From positions 1 through 9,012 of the forward strand of contig JAAFHR010000112.1 of assembly GCA_013298455.1 (NCBI GenBank): 9,012 nt of DNA, given 5' to 3'. Under the pieces are notes generated by a model, which saw nothing but the letters and a program-made list of their open reading frames with translations, ran no database searches and was not told the DNA's origin. The position numbers and the translations under genes are program-made. Positions 1-6,678 of this stretch are shown here, in pieces (the first letter of the stretch is position 1; each line of letters opens with the position of its first letter). This DNA comes from Betaproteobacteria bacterium. Lineage in GTDB: Bacteria > Pseudomonadota > Gammaproteobacteria > Burkholderiales > Casimicrobiaceae.

Positions 1-119
1 TGTGTGTGCCTTAAGGAGAATCTCCCTCAGCGGAGACCATACCAGTGAGCGAAACCGGAATAGAAACTGAGTGAGGATCGAAAGTATAGCGAAAACCCGG
101 CGGGGTGAAATCGGTGAAG

Positions 120-650
120 CTACAGCCCGAACGCTTCGGCGAACATTTTTCGGCCACCTTGTTGCCAAGTTACTTCAAATTGAGTGATCCAAATCATTGA
201 TTTAGAAGGATTATCAAACTCCAAGGTTCCGCGTGATTGCACCATATTAGGGCGAAAAATAAGATGTTGCCGGTCTGCAACAGCGAATGACGAGCCAAGA
301 TTATTCTGGTTGCGGGTGCCCAAAATCGACAAACGATGCCCGTGTGTCGTGAGCAGTGACACGATGCGCGGGCAGTCGCTCCGAAGCGTCTCGGTGTTGC
401 AGAGCATCAATCGAACTTGCACGCCGCGTTGCACGATCGCGTTTCGAAGCCGTGTGTACCGCTCCAAGTGCTGCCAACCTTTGAGCTGCAAATCATGATC
501 GAAGAGATCGATAGTTTTGTGGGCGCTGTCGATCAATACGTCGGTCGCGTCGGCCACATCGCGCCACGTTAAAAGCTCGTGCTGCTCACTGCCGCCGTCT
601 CGCGCGAAGCGAGGCTTGGGGGCGCTCGGTGGCGGTGTTTCCGCTGTCAC
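120..650 (-). CDS. DUF7931-type small protein (PLD-like fold suspected), function unknown
   Basis: A 176-residue protein of unknown function, the last gene of the minus-strand operon. I chose the GTG at 650-648 as start because it lies four bases after the roxA stop (TAG at 657-655); the frame is open to 761, but that part lies inside roxA. No strong Shine-Dalgarno is visible, so translation is probably coupled to roxA. The first 25 residues are Pro-rich and probably disordered. Residues 30-50 (around IDSAHKTIDLFDHDLQLKGW), about 78-110 (VRLMLCNTE, then an LSIL strand) and 124-165 (ADRQHLIFRP, then FEVTWQQG) resemble the DUF7931 pattern as I remember it, which is described as distantly phospholipase D-like. 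I see no HxK(x)4D catalytic motif, so catalysis of the PLD kind is unlikely. There is no signal peptide or membrane segment, so it is probably cytosolic. Family assignment is from memory and moderate; the gene call itself is firmer. Confidence 0.65.
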   Translation of the reverse strand: MTAETPPPSAPKPRFARDGGSEQHELLTWRDVADATDVLIDSAHKTIDLFDHDLQLKGWQHLERYTRLRNAIVQRGVQVRLMLCNTETLRSDCPRIVSLLTTHGHRLSILGTRNQNNLGSSFAVADRQHLIFRPNMVQSRGTLEFDNPSKSMIWITQFEVTWQQGGRKMFAEAFGL

Positions 651-654
651 GCCA

Positions 655-1800
655 CTACCCGTTAACGAAATGCAACCAACCGTCTTCGTACCAGGTGTAG
701 AGCGCGTCAACGGTTTGTGGATCGAGCGAGCTGGGTACTTTTGCTTCGCGGCGATCAGCAAGCTCGTGCCAGAACGGCGCGTCGCCCATCAAAACAAACG
801 GATCCCCGTTCACGTAAAGATGCAAATCGTCGTAACCGCAGAGCGTGCCGGCATCTAGGCGAACGCCCGCCGCCGCGAGCTTGGCAAATTTGCTTCGCGA
901 AACGGGTTCATCGGGCCCCTCAAACACCACAGACGGTTTGGGCTCCGTGGCGAAGCAACCCGCAAACTGCGCAATCGTCGCGCGATTGATTTCGAGTTTG
1001 GCGATGGCGCGCTCCACTTCGCGGACGTAGCTCGCGGGAATTTTCGCGGGGCGGTCCGTAGCCACCAAATCGGGATCGGCGAGCCGACCGTCGAGCTCCG
1101 TAGTGTCGGTGAGCCATTGCAAAAACGTGTCGGCAATTTCTTGATGCGTTGGTGCGCGAAAGCCAATAGAGTACGTCGTGCAGAAGCCTTCAGTCTGAAC
1201 GGCTACGCCATCATGCGCCACATGCGGCGGTAGGTAGAGCATGTCGCCCGCCGTCAAATCAAACTGCGCCTCGGGCAGCATTTTCTTGAGGATTTTTAGC
1301 GGCACGCCGTCTTGCAAACTCAAATCGGTTTGCTCGCTCACGTTCCAGCGGCGCGTGCCGATGCCCTGCAATAAAAACACGTCGTACGAATCGAAATGTG
1401 GCCCCACACCACCGCCAGGCGCAGCAATCGACACCATCACATCATCAAGCCGGGCTTGCGGTAAAAAATCAAAGCGGCGGAGCAGGGTGTCGGCTGCGGG
1501 CAGATGTAGATTGAGGCCTTGGATCAATAGCGTCCAGTCGCGTGCGGGCAGTTTCTTTAGCCGCGCCGCTTTAAAAGGACCTCGCTCCATCGTCCATTTT
1601 TTGCCATCGCGCAGAATGAGCCGCGACTCCACATTCGCACGACAGGCCAATTCCAAGAGCGCTGGAACGTCCGCCAGTTCATCGAAATTGGGAATTGCTT
1701 GCTGAATGTACCGCCACTTCTTGTGCCAATGCTCCCGCATGAACTGCTTGGCGGTGAGCCCACCGAGCACATTTTGTTCGTGTTTTGAGGCCAACGCCAT
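655..1800 (-). CDS. roxA: RoxA/YcfD-type 2-oxoglutarate- and Fe(II)-dependent ribosomal oxygenase (cupin/JmjC)
   Basis: A 381-residue cytosolic oxygenase of the cupin-4/JmjC class. The E. coli member YcfD (373 residues) hydroxylates an arginine of ribosomal protein L16; I infer the same substrate here. The iron-binding triad is visible: H135 and D137 in GPHFDSYDVF, and H196 in PPHVAHDGVA. The family's glycine-rich turn AAPGGGVGPHFD precedes the first two ligands. The region after about residue 230 matches the helical linker and winged-helix-like C-terminus of the family. The start at ATG 1800-1798 is preferred over one at 1833: it has AGGAGA at 1813-1808, seven bases upstream, and overlaps the permease stop by one base (TGATG). 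The next gene, encoding a DUF7931-type protein, follows after four bases. Co-transcription with an iron-type permease suits an Fe(II) enzyme, but that link is inference. Confidence 0.9.
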   Translation of the reverse strand: MALASKHEQNVLGGLTAKQFMREHWHKKWRYIQQAIPNFDELADVPALLELACRANVESRLILRDGKKWTMERGPFKAARLKKLPARDWTLLIQGLNLHLPAADTLLRRFDFLPQARLDDVMVSIAAPGGGVGPHFDSYDVFLLQGIGTRRWNVSEQTDLSLQDGVPLKILKKMLPEAQFDLTAGDMLYLPPHVAHDGVAVQTEGFCTTYSIGFRAPTHQEIADTFLQWLTDTTELDGRLADPDLVATDRPAKIPASYVREVERAIAKLEINRATIAQFAGCFATEPKPSVVFEGPDEPVSRSKFAKLAAAGVRLDAGTLCGYDDLHLYVNGDPFVLMGDAPFWHELADRREAKVPSSLDPQTVDALYTWYEDGWLHFVNG

Positions 1801-3446
1801 CACTGTTTCTCCTGAGCTCGCGCGAGCCACCAAATCGCTGGCAAACTGATGAGCACCATCGTGAGCGAAGGCAGCGCGGCTTCGGCCAAGCGTTCGTCTT
1901 TCGCTAACGTGTAGGTCATCGTTGCCAAGGTATCGAAATTAAATGGTCGCAGCGTGAGTGTGGCGGGTAGCTCTTTCACCGAATCGATGAATACCAGCAG
2001 CAGCGCGGCCAAGGCACCACGTTTTAAAAGCGGCCAATGTACACGCCGAAACGTCTCTTTGTGGCTCACACCGAGCACCCGAGCGCTGTCGTCCAAGCTC
2101 GCCGGAAGCCGCGCGTAGCTCGCCATGATGTTGGCCGAAGCAACGCCGTAGAAGCGCAGCGTTGATGCATACACCAACGCAAATACGCTTCCCGTGAGGA
2201 GCAATCCGGGATTGACGTTGAACGCGGCTTTGCTGAGTTCGATGAAGCGATTATCGAGCCACGCCAACGGCAGCAATACCGCCACCGCCAACACCGCGCC
2301 GGGCACGGCGTAGCCAAACGAGAGCACGCGTTCTACCGTGAGCGCGAACGGATGTTTGTTGAGCCGCGCATGGGCGTTTAGGTACATCGAAATCACCACC
2401 GCAACCAGCGCTGCGAGCAGCCCTACCCACAACGAATTGACAATCCAAGTCAATAATCGCGACGTGAAAGCAACCTCCACATCGCCGATAAGCAACCGCA
2501 GGAGCAACAGACAAGGCAGCACAAACCCCAGCACCAACGGCGTGACGCAAAACGCGAACCGAAGCCATGCGTAGCGGCGCTTCAAGCAACGAACCCGGAG
2601 ACTCTTTCGAGCGCGTCCGTTGGCGTATCGAGCGCGTTGTCGGGAACGTCGTTCGACCCAAATGATGAGAAGCACGATGCTCAAAAGCGCTAGTGCTAAT
2701 TGCGCTGCAGCCACCAAGTCCCCCATGTTTTGCCACGCGCGATAAATCCCCGTGGTGAACGATTCCACCCCGAAGTAGCTCACCGTCCCGAAATCGGCGA
2801 GCGTTTCCATCACCACGAGCAACGCGCCGCCAGCAATCGCCGGCCGAGCCACGGGCATCACGGCACGCCACCACGCTCGGGTTTGCGATAGCCCGAGCGT
2901 TCGGGCGGCTTCAAAAAGCTCGGTGCCGCGATCAGCAAATGCACCACGAGCCAAGAGAAAAACGTAGGGAAACAGCGTCAGTCCGAACACAAAAATCGCG
3001 CCGGGCATCGATGCCAATTCAGGGAACCAATAATCGCCCTTGCGCCAAGCAAACGCTTCGCGCAACGCCGTTTGCAGCGGCCCGCTGAATTGAAAAAAAT
3101 CAGTGAGCGCATAAGCGGCCACATAAGCGGGCATCGCAAGCGGCAACAGCAGCGCCCAGCTTAGAAATCGTCGCCCCGGAAATTCATAGCGCTCGATTTG
3201 CCAAGCGCAGGCCACGCCGATGCTGCACGCCAAGAGAGCGACCGATACCGCCAGCACCGTGGAATTGAAGAGATACGTTGGCAACACCGTTGCCGCGTAA
3301 TGCATCCAAAGCCCAGAGCCGCTGCGCTGCGCGGCCTGCAGCATCAACGCTAACAGCGGCCCCAACGCAGCGGCTAGGAGCAGGACAAACAACGCGCCTC
3401 GTCCGAAGCGCTTTGACGCGTTTCGAATCGACTGCGTCCGGCTCAT
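1800..3446 (-). CDS. fbpB: ABC transporter permease, fused two-domain iron(III) type (FbpB/SfuB-like)
   Basis: Inner-membrane permease of 548 residues, the length expected for the FbpB/SfuB/HitB group, in which two permease domains are fused in one chain. Both halves carry the EAA loop that docks the ATPase: residues 179-205 (EAARTLGLSQTRAWWRAVMP) and 452-475 (DDSARVLGVS onward, with WPLLKRG). About twelve hydrophobic segments are visible, beginning at residues 17-38. The two halves are joined by a very basic cytosolic linker (about 266-291, rich in Arg and Lys). The ELPATLTLRPFNFDTLAT stretch near 492-509 is typical of ferric permeases. Start is uncertain: ATG 3446 puts a short basic leader before the first helix but has no clear Shine-Dalgarno; GTG 3488 (preceded by AAGG) and TTG 3536 are in-frame alternatives. 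The cognate binding protein and ATPase are not adjacent. Substrate is by family resemblance; thiamine or phosphonate-type relatives cannot be fully excluded. Confidence 0.85.
   Translation of the reverse strand: MSRTQSIRNASKRFGRGALFVLLLAAALGPLLALMLQAAQRSGSGLWMHYAATVLPTYLFNSTVLAVSVALLACSIGVACAWQIERYEFPGRRFLSWALLLPLAMPAYVAAYALTDFFQFSGPLQTALREAFAWRKGDYWFPELASMPGAIFVFGLTLFPYVFLLARGAFADRGTELFEAARTLGLSQTRAWWRAVMPVARPAIAGGALLVVMETLADFGTVSYFGVESFTTGIYRAWQNMGDLVAAAQLALALLSIVLLIIWVERRSRQRARYANGRARKSLRVRCLKRRYAWLRFAFCVTPLVLGFVLPCLLLLRLLIGDVEVAFTSRLLTWIVNSLWVGLLAALVAVVISMYLNAHARLNKHPFALTVERVLSFGYAVPGAVLAVAVLLPLAWLDNRFIELSKAAFNVNPGLLLTGSVFALVYASTLRFYGVASANIMASYARLPASLDDSARVLGVSHKETFRRVHWPLLKRGALAALLLVFIDSVKELPATLTLRPFNFDTLATMTYTLAKDERLAEAALPSLTMVLISLPAIWWLARAQEKQ
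1808..1813 (-). promoter_or_regulatory. Shine-Dalgarno for roxA inside the permease gene
   Basis: AGGAGA on the minus strand, seven bases before ATG 1800. It lies in the last codons of the permease gene and decides the roxA start in favour of 1800 rather than 1833. Confidence 0.75.
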
Positions 3447-3573
3447 CGCTTGGGGTTGATTTGCAGCAAAAGGTGGGAAAGCGCTCACGCAGCCTTGTTC
3501 AAAAAGCGGGAATAGAAGAGATCGAGGATACGCCAACTAGCAACGCACTGCGAACTCACCGTGACGCGCTCTT

Positions 3574-3579
3574 TATAAT
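3574..3579 (+). promoter_or_regulatory. -10 box (TATAAT) of the surE operon, leaderless arrangement
   Basis: A perfect TATAAT ends eight bases before the surE GTG at 3588. Transcription starting 7-9 bases after the box would begin at 3586-3588, on or just before the start codon, so the message would have essentially no 5' leader. Consistent with this, there is no Shine-Dalgarno in front of GTG. No good -35 hexamer is visible at 16-18 bases upstream (the area reads CGAACT). The stretch 3447-3587 is shared with the divergent permease operon, for which I could not pick a convincing promoter. Confidence 0.7.
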
Positions 3580-3587
3580 TTGTCTCC

Positions 3588-4328
3588 GTGAAGATTCTAG
3601 TTTCTAACGACGACGGCTATCAGGCACCGGGCATCATCGCTTTGGTTGAAGCACTGAAAACCGTCGCCGACATCACCGTCGTCGCCCCAGCGCGCGACCG
3701 AAGCGCCACCTCAAATTCCATCACGGTTGATCGTGCGCTGCGAATCGAGCGCGCTGCCAATGGTTTCTATTTTGTCGACGGTACGCCCGCTGATTGCGTG
3801 CACGTTGCGGTGACCGGCTTTCTGGATTTCCGGCCCGATTTGATTGTTTCGGGCATCAATCACGGTTCGAATTTGGGCGATGACACGATTTATTCGGGCA
3901 CTGTAGCTGCGGCCATGGAGGGCTTGTTGCTGGGCATTCCTGGCATCGCGGTCTCGCTCACTGCCAAACCCGCAGCGCATTTCGAAACGGCCGCGCAAGT
4001 TGCGCTATCGCTCGTAAAGCGCTTTCAAGCCAAGCGGCCGGTGGCACCGTGGCTTCTCAATGTCAATGTGCCCGACGTGGCGCACGAACAGCTTCGAGGA
4101 GTGCGCACCGTTCGCCTTGGCAAACGTCATCAAGCTGAGCCCGTGGTGAAGACCATTCGCCCCGACGGTGAAATCGAATGGCGCGTTGGCCCCGTCGGCG
4201 CGGCCGCCGATGCGGGTCAAGACACCGATTTCGGTGCGATCGCAGCGGGCTACGCATCAGTCACTCCGCTTTCCGTCGATCTCACGCAGTTCGATCAACT
4301 CCGAAGCGTCTCCGGATGGCTGGCGTGA
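3588..4328 (+). CDS. surE: 5'/3'-nucleotidase SurE (stationary-phase survival protein)
   Basis: A 246-residue cytosolic phosphatase that removes phosphate from nucleoside 5'- and 3'-monophosphates with a divalent metal. The diagnostic N-terminus MKILVSNDDGYQAPGI fixes the start at GTG 3588. Metal ligands known from the family are present: D8, D9, S39 (in ARDRSATSNSIT) and N91 (in SGINHGSNLGDD). The GTP-ADCVHVA and YSGTVAAAMEG segments are also typical, and the length is standard (E. coli 253). The stop TGA at 4326-4328 overlaps the pcm start by four bases (GTGA), and nlpD follows, giving the classic surE-pcm-nlpD cluster. The gene appears to be translated from a leaderless message, since a TATAAT lies directly upstream. 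Confidence 0.96.
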   Translation: MKILVSNDDGYQAPGIIALVEALKTVADITVVAPARDRSATSNSITVDRALRIERAANGFYFVDGTPADCVHVAVTGFLDFRPDLIVSGINHGSNLGDDTIYSGTVAAAMEGLLLGIPGIAVSLTAKPAAHFETAAQVALSLVKRFQAKRPVAPWLLNVNVPDVAHEQLRGVRTVRLGKRHQAEPVVKTIRPDGEIEWRVGPVGAAADAGQDTDFGAIAAGYASVTPLSVDLTQFDQLRSVSGWLA

Positions 4329-5014
4329 AAACGCTCACGCCGGGGGGCGATTCGTTAACTCGCGCCACCGCCGGCATGGGCATGGCCTCTGAGCGCACTC
4401 GGCTTCGGATGATTTCAAGGCTTCGCGAGCAGGGCATCACCGATGATGTGGTGCTCGCGGCGATGGCGGCGGTGCCACGGCATATGTTTGTTGACGACGG
4501 CTTTGTGAGCCGTGCCTATGATGATGTTTCATTGCCGATTGGCTTCGCGCAAACGATTTCTCAGCCATTTTCTGTGGCTCGGTCTTGTGAACTAGCACGC
4601 GGCGGTCGGGCGCTTGATTTGGTGCTCGAAATCGGCGGCGGCTGTGGTTATCAAGCCGCAGTGCTCGGTAGGCTCAGTCGCGAGGTGTACACCATCGAGC
4701 GGATCGGCGCGTTAGCGGCCAAAGCGCGGCAAACCTTGTCGAGAATTGGCGCGAAAAACGTCAAAGTTCGCAACGCTGATGGCCAAGAAGCGGCGTCAAA
4801 CGTGGTGCTCTTTGACGCCATTGTCGTAGCGGCAGGCGCAGCGGCCGTGCCGCAAAACCTGTTGCAGCTTTTGGCCGAAGGCGGTCGCATGGTGATACCG
4901 CTCGGGTCAATGACCGAACAGCGGCTCACACTGATCACCCGAACTAGGGACACGTTCCAACAACAATCTTTTGACGCGGTCGTATTCGTGCCGCTCAAAT
5001 CAGGGCAAGAATAG
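4325..5014 (+). CDS. pcm: Protein-L-isoaspartate O-methyltransferase
   Basis: A 229-residue cytosolic repair enzyme that uses S-adenosylmethionine to methylate L-isoaspartyl residues arising in ageing proteins. The GTG start at 4325 overlaps the surE stop (GTGA); ATG 4316, nine bases upstream, and ATG 4376 or 4382 are alternatives, and the open frame running back to 4178 is only the surE gene read in another frame. Family signatures: AAMAAVPRHMFVDD near the N-terminus, TISQPFSVA (substrate-side loop), SAM-binding motif I LEIGGGCGYQAAVLG, acidic residue in YTIER, and LLAEGGRMVIPLG near the C-terminus. Two motifs depart from consensus: motif I usually reads GTGSGYQ or GTGCGYQ, and the usual GDGxxGW loop reads NADGQEAAS here. 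A domain swap or loss of activity is not otherwise indicated. nlpD begins immediately after the stop. Confidence 0.92.
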   Translation: MKTLTPGGDSLTRATAGMGMASERTRLRMISRLREQGITDDVVLAAMAAVPRHMFVDDGFVSRAYDDVSLPIGFAQTISQPFSVARSCELARGGRALDLVLEIGGGCGYQAAVLGRLSREVYTIERIGALAAKARQTLSRIGAKNVKVRNADGQEAASNVVLFDAIVVAAGAAAVPQNLLQLLAEGGRMVIPLGSMTEQRLTLITRTRDTFQQQSFDAVVFVPLKSGQE

Positions 5015-6253
5015 ATGAAGTTTTCAATGATTCGTGTAAGCGGCTTGGCGGCCATCGGTGCGGCAGTGTTGGTGGCAAGTTGTTCGACCAATGTACCTGC
5101 GCCAGTGGCAGATCGAAGCGTTCGTCCCGCCGCGCCGCCGAGCGCTGCGCCTTGGCCGGTGGTCGTGCAGCCCGATCCAAGGCCGCTGCCGTCCGCCGCG
5201 CCCAATGCGCCGGTCATCGAGCGCGCCGCACCGCCAGCCACGATCTCTGGCGCGCCGATTGGTGTGTCTGCTAGCCCGCTGCCGCCGGTGAGCGCTGCCC
5301 AATCGGGCAACACCGCCGGTTCGCAGTTTCACGTCGTTCAACGCGGCGAAAATCTCTACCGAATTGCGCTCAATAACGGCATTGACCTGAACGCGCTGGC
5401 CGAATGGAACGGCATCACGCCCGCAACCCCCATTCGTGAAGGCCAAGTGTTGCGATTGAGGCCGAACACCGGTGCTGGCGGCGCTCCCACCACCCCAGCG
5501 GCCGCCGCTCCAGGAAGCATCATTAGCGTGACGCCGATCCTCACGCCGCCGTCTTCGACGCCCGCTGGAAGCGAACCGCCGATGCGCCGCGAGCCGCGCG
5601 CGGTTCGTGCACCGTATTCCGATGGCTCGCTGGCCGCGATGCAGCGCGAATCGGCAGCGACCGGCGTATTGCCCACGGGCGCCGCGAGCGCCCCGGGCGC
5701 GTCGGCAGGTTCAACCGCAGGTGCGCCGTTCGACCCATCGCGCTCCGCGCCGCCCGCAACGGTCGGCACTGCGCCGCCGTTGGCGTCGGGCGCGGCCACT
5801 GGGGCTACGCAGCCAGCCACTCCGGCAAGCGCTGCCACCACGAGCGTGGAGCCCGACATTCGCCCCGGTAACGGCGTTGAGCGCGAAGGTGTGCTCTGGA
5901 CTTGGCCTACCGTGGGTCGCGTCGCCAGTAAGTTCAACGACAAAGGTGCGATGAAAGGCATTGACATCGCCGCCAATGCCGGTGCGCCGGTCGTTGCGGC
6001 GGCGGCGGGCAAAGTGATTTACGTAGGCAAGGAACCGCGAGGCTACGGCCAAATGCTCGTTGTGAGTCACGCCAAAGAAACGGTCAGCGTGTATTTCCAC
6101 ACCGACAAGGTCACGGTGAAGGAGCAACAGCGTGTGACCTTGGGGCAGCGTTTGGCGGAGGTCAGCGACGCCTCAGGAAACAAGATGCACTTTGAGGTGC
6201 GCCGTCAAGGACGACCCATTGATCCGATCTCGTTGATGCCCAATCGAAACTAG
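5015..6253 (+). CDS. nlpD: NlpD-type outer-membrane lipoprotein with LysM and degenerate M23 (LytM) domains
   Basis: A 412-residue lipoprotein of the NlpD/EnvC kind, which in E. coli activates the cell-wall amidase AmiC during division and does not cut peptidoglycan itself. Signal peptide with lipobox VASC, lipidated C23; Ser at the next position predicts outer-membrane sorting. A Pro/Ala-rich linker follows, then one LysM peptidoglycan-binding domain (about 104-150), a second long Pro/Ala/Ser/Thr linker (about 151-290), and a C-terminal M23 fold (about 293-409). The M23 zinc site is incomplete: the HxGxD histidine is Lys (KGIDIA), and the first His of the HxH pair is also Lys (KMHFEV), while D317, H362 and H392 remain. 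That is what a non-catalytic amidase activator should show. The ATG abuts the pcm stop with no gap and only a weak AGGG upstream, suggesting coupling. rpoS does not follow. Confidence 0.92.
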   Translation: MKFSMIRVSGLAAIGAAVLVASCSTNVPAPVADRSVRPAAPPSAAPWPVVVQPDPRPLPSAAPNAPVIERAAPPATISGAPIGVSASPLPPVSAAQSGNTAGSQFHVVQRGENLYRIALNNGIDLNALAEWNGITPATPIREGQVLRLRPNTGAGGAPTTPAAAAPGSIISVTPILTPPSSTPAGSEPPMRREPRAVRAPYSDGSLAAMQRESAATGVLPTGAASAPGASAGSTAGAPFDPSRSAPPATVGTAPPLASGAATGATQPATPASAATTSVEPDIRPGNGVEREGVLWTWPTVGRVASKFNDKGAMKGIDIAANAGAPVVAAAAGKVIYVGKEPRGYGQMLVVSHAKETVSVYFHTDKVTVKEQQRVTLGQRLAEVSDASGNKMHFEVRRQGRPIDPISLMPNRN

Positions 6254-6343
6254 TCGGCGCGTCGAACCGCTCACGAGTCTCTCTCAACAGCATTTCTTGC
6301 GAAGCCATGATTCGCCTGGCCTCGACGCATTTTTCGCGCTTAA

Positions 6344-6371
6344 TTGAAAACGTTCTATGATGACTTATAGG
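6344..6371 (+). promoter_or_regulatory. Candidate sigma70-type promoter for the porin gene
   Basis: TTGAAA (6344-6349), 16 bases, then TATAGG (6366-6371). The -35 matches five of six consensus bases and the -10 four of six. If used, the transcript would start near 6378 and carry a leader of about 300 bases before the porin ATG. No better promoter was seen closer to the gene, but one cannot be excluded. Confidence 0.4.
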
Positions 6372-6591
6372 CTATACGCCGCTTGGCCTGTAAACGTAAA
6401 GCTGATTAGGATTCCTTCGCAACGCTTCGCTTTCGCCGAGCGTTCCGCCCAGCGAGGCGGCGCGTTCAATTGCTGCAGCGCGCCCCGTCGGGCCAACCTC
6501 GCGTCCTGATCCACCGTCGCGTCGAGCGCCGGTTGTAGCCGAGCAACACCTCGGGGCGTTTGAACTGCCAACCTCCGCGCACGAGCGCCGC

Positions 6592-6621
6592 GTTGCACGA
6601 TTTCCGTGCCACAATCGTGTG
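6592..6621 (+). repeat. Inverted repeat upstream of the porin gene
   Basis: CACGAT (6595-6600) pairs with ATCGTG (6613-6618). As RNA the stem can extend to about ten pairs from 6592/6621 to 6601/6612, two of them G-U, with a loop of ten bases. It ends 57 bases before the porin ATG and has no U-tract, so it is more likely an operator or leader hairpin than a terminator. The right arm runs into GTGTGACAC (6616-6624), itself a short interrupted palindrome. Confidence 0.4.
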
Positions 6622-6668
6622 ACACCGTTTGTCGGGCTATGACCTCGGCGAACCCCGACTTTACGAAT

Positions 6669-6674
6669 AGGAGG
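6669..6674 (+). promoter_or_regulatory. Strong Shine-Dalgarno of the porin gene
   Basis: AGGAGG, four bases before ATG 6679. It fixes the porin start and is the strongest ribosome site in the window, as expected for an abundant outer-membrane protein. Confidence 0.85.
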
Positions 6675-6678
6675 CTCC

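Larger units (their letters stand above)
6254..6678 (+). other. 425-base non-coding gap between nlpD and the porin gene
   Basis: No credible gene. It holds a candidate promoter near 6344-6371, small GC-rich inverted repeats (CCGCC at 6445-6449 with GGCGG at 6456-6460; GCCC at 6482-6485 with GGGC at 6490-6493), a larger inverted repeat at 6592-6621, and the porin Shine-Dalgarno. In related bacteria rpoS would begin in this place; I see no sigma-factor remnant. A 17-codon plus-strand frame at 6308-6361 has no supporting ribosome site. No obvious terminator for nlpD was found. Confidence 0.6.

Noticed and set aside
1..119. Plus-strand text around 90-110 (GCGAAAACCCGGCGGGGTGAAA) resembles a stretch of 23S rRNA; also a minus-strand TATACT at 88-83 that looks like a -10 box.
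   Set aside because: The rRNA likeness is short and does not extend on either side. The TATACT has no good -35 and the gene it would serve is outside the window.
11..157. 48-codon minus-strand frame starting at GTG 157 and overlapping the end of the DUF7931-type gene.
   Set aside because: No ribosome site, no recognisable motif, and short open frames occur in all three minus frames here.
651..761. Longer form of the DUF7931-type gene starting at 761.
   Set aside because: The extra 37 residues lie within roxA coding sequence and look unrelated to the rest; GTG 650 just after the roxA stop is a better start.
3447..3587. A Fur-type operator expected in front of an iron permease.
   Set aside because: No AT-rich inverted repeat resembling a Fur box was found between the divergent genes.
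4178..4324. Longer Pcm form beginning inside surE.
   Set aside because: The extra Arg-rich residues are the surE gene read in another frame; the family's N-terminus and the GTGA overlap support 4325.
5356..6012. 218-residue minus-strand frame opposite nlpD.
   Set aside because: Its Ala/Gly/Pro-rich composition is explained by the antisense of the low-complexity NlpD linkers.
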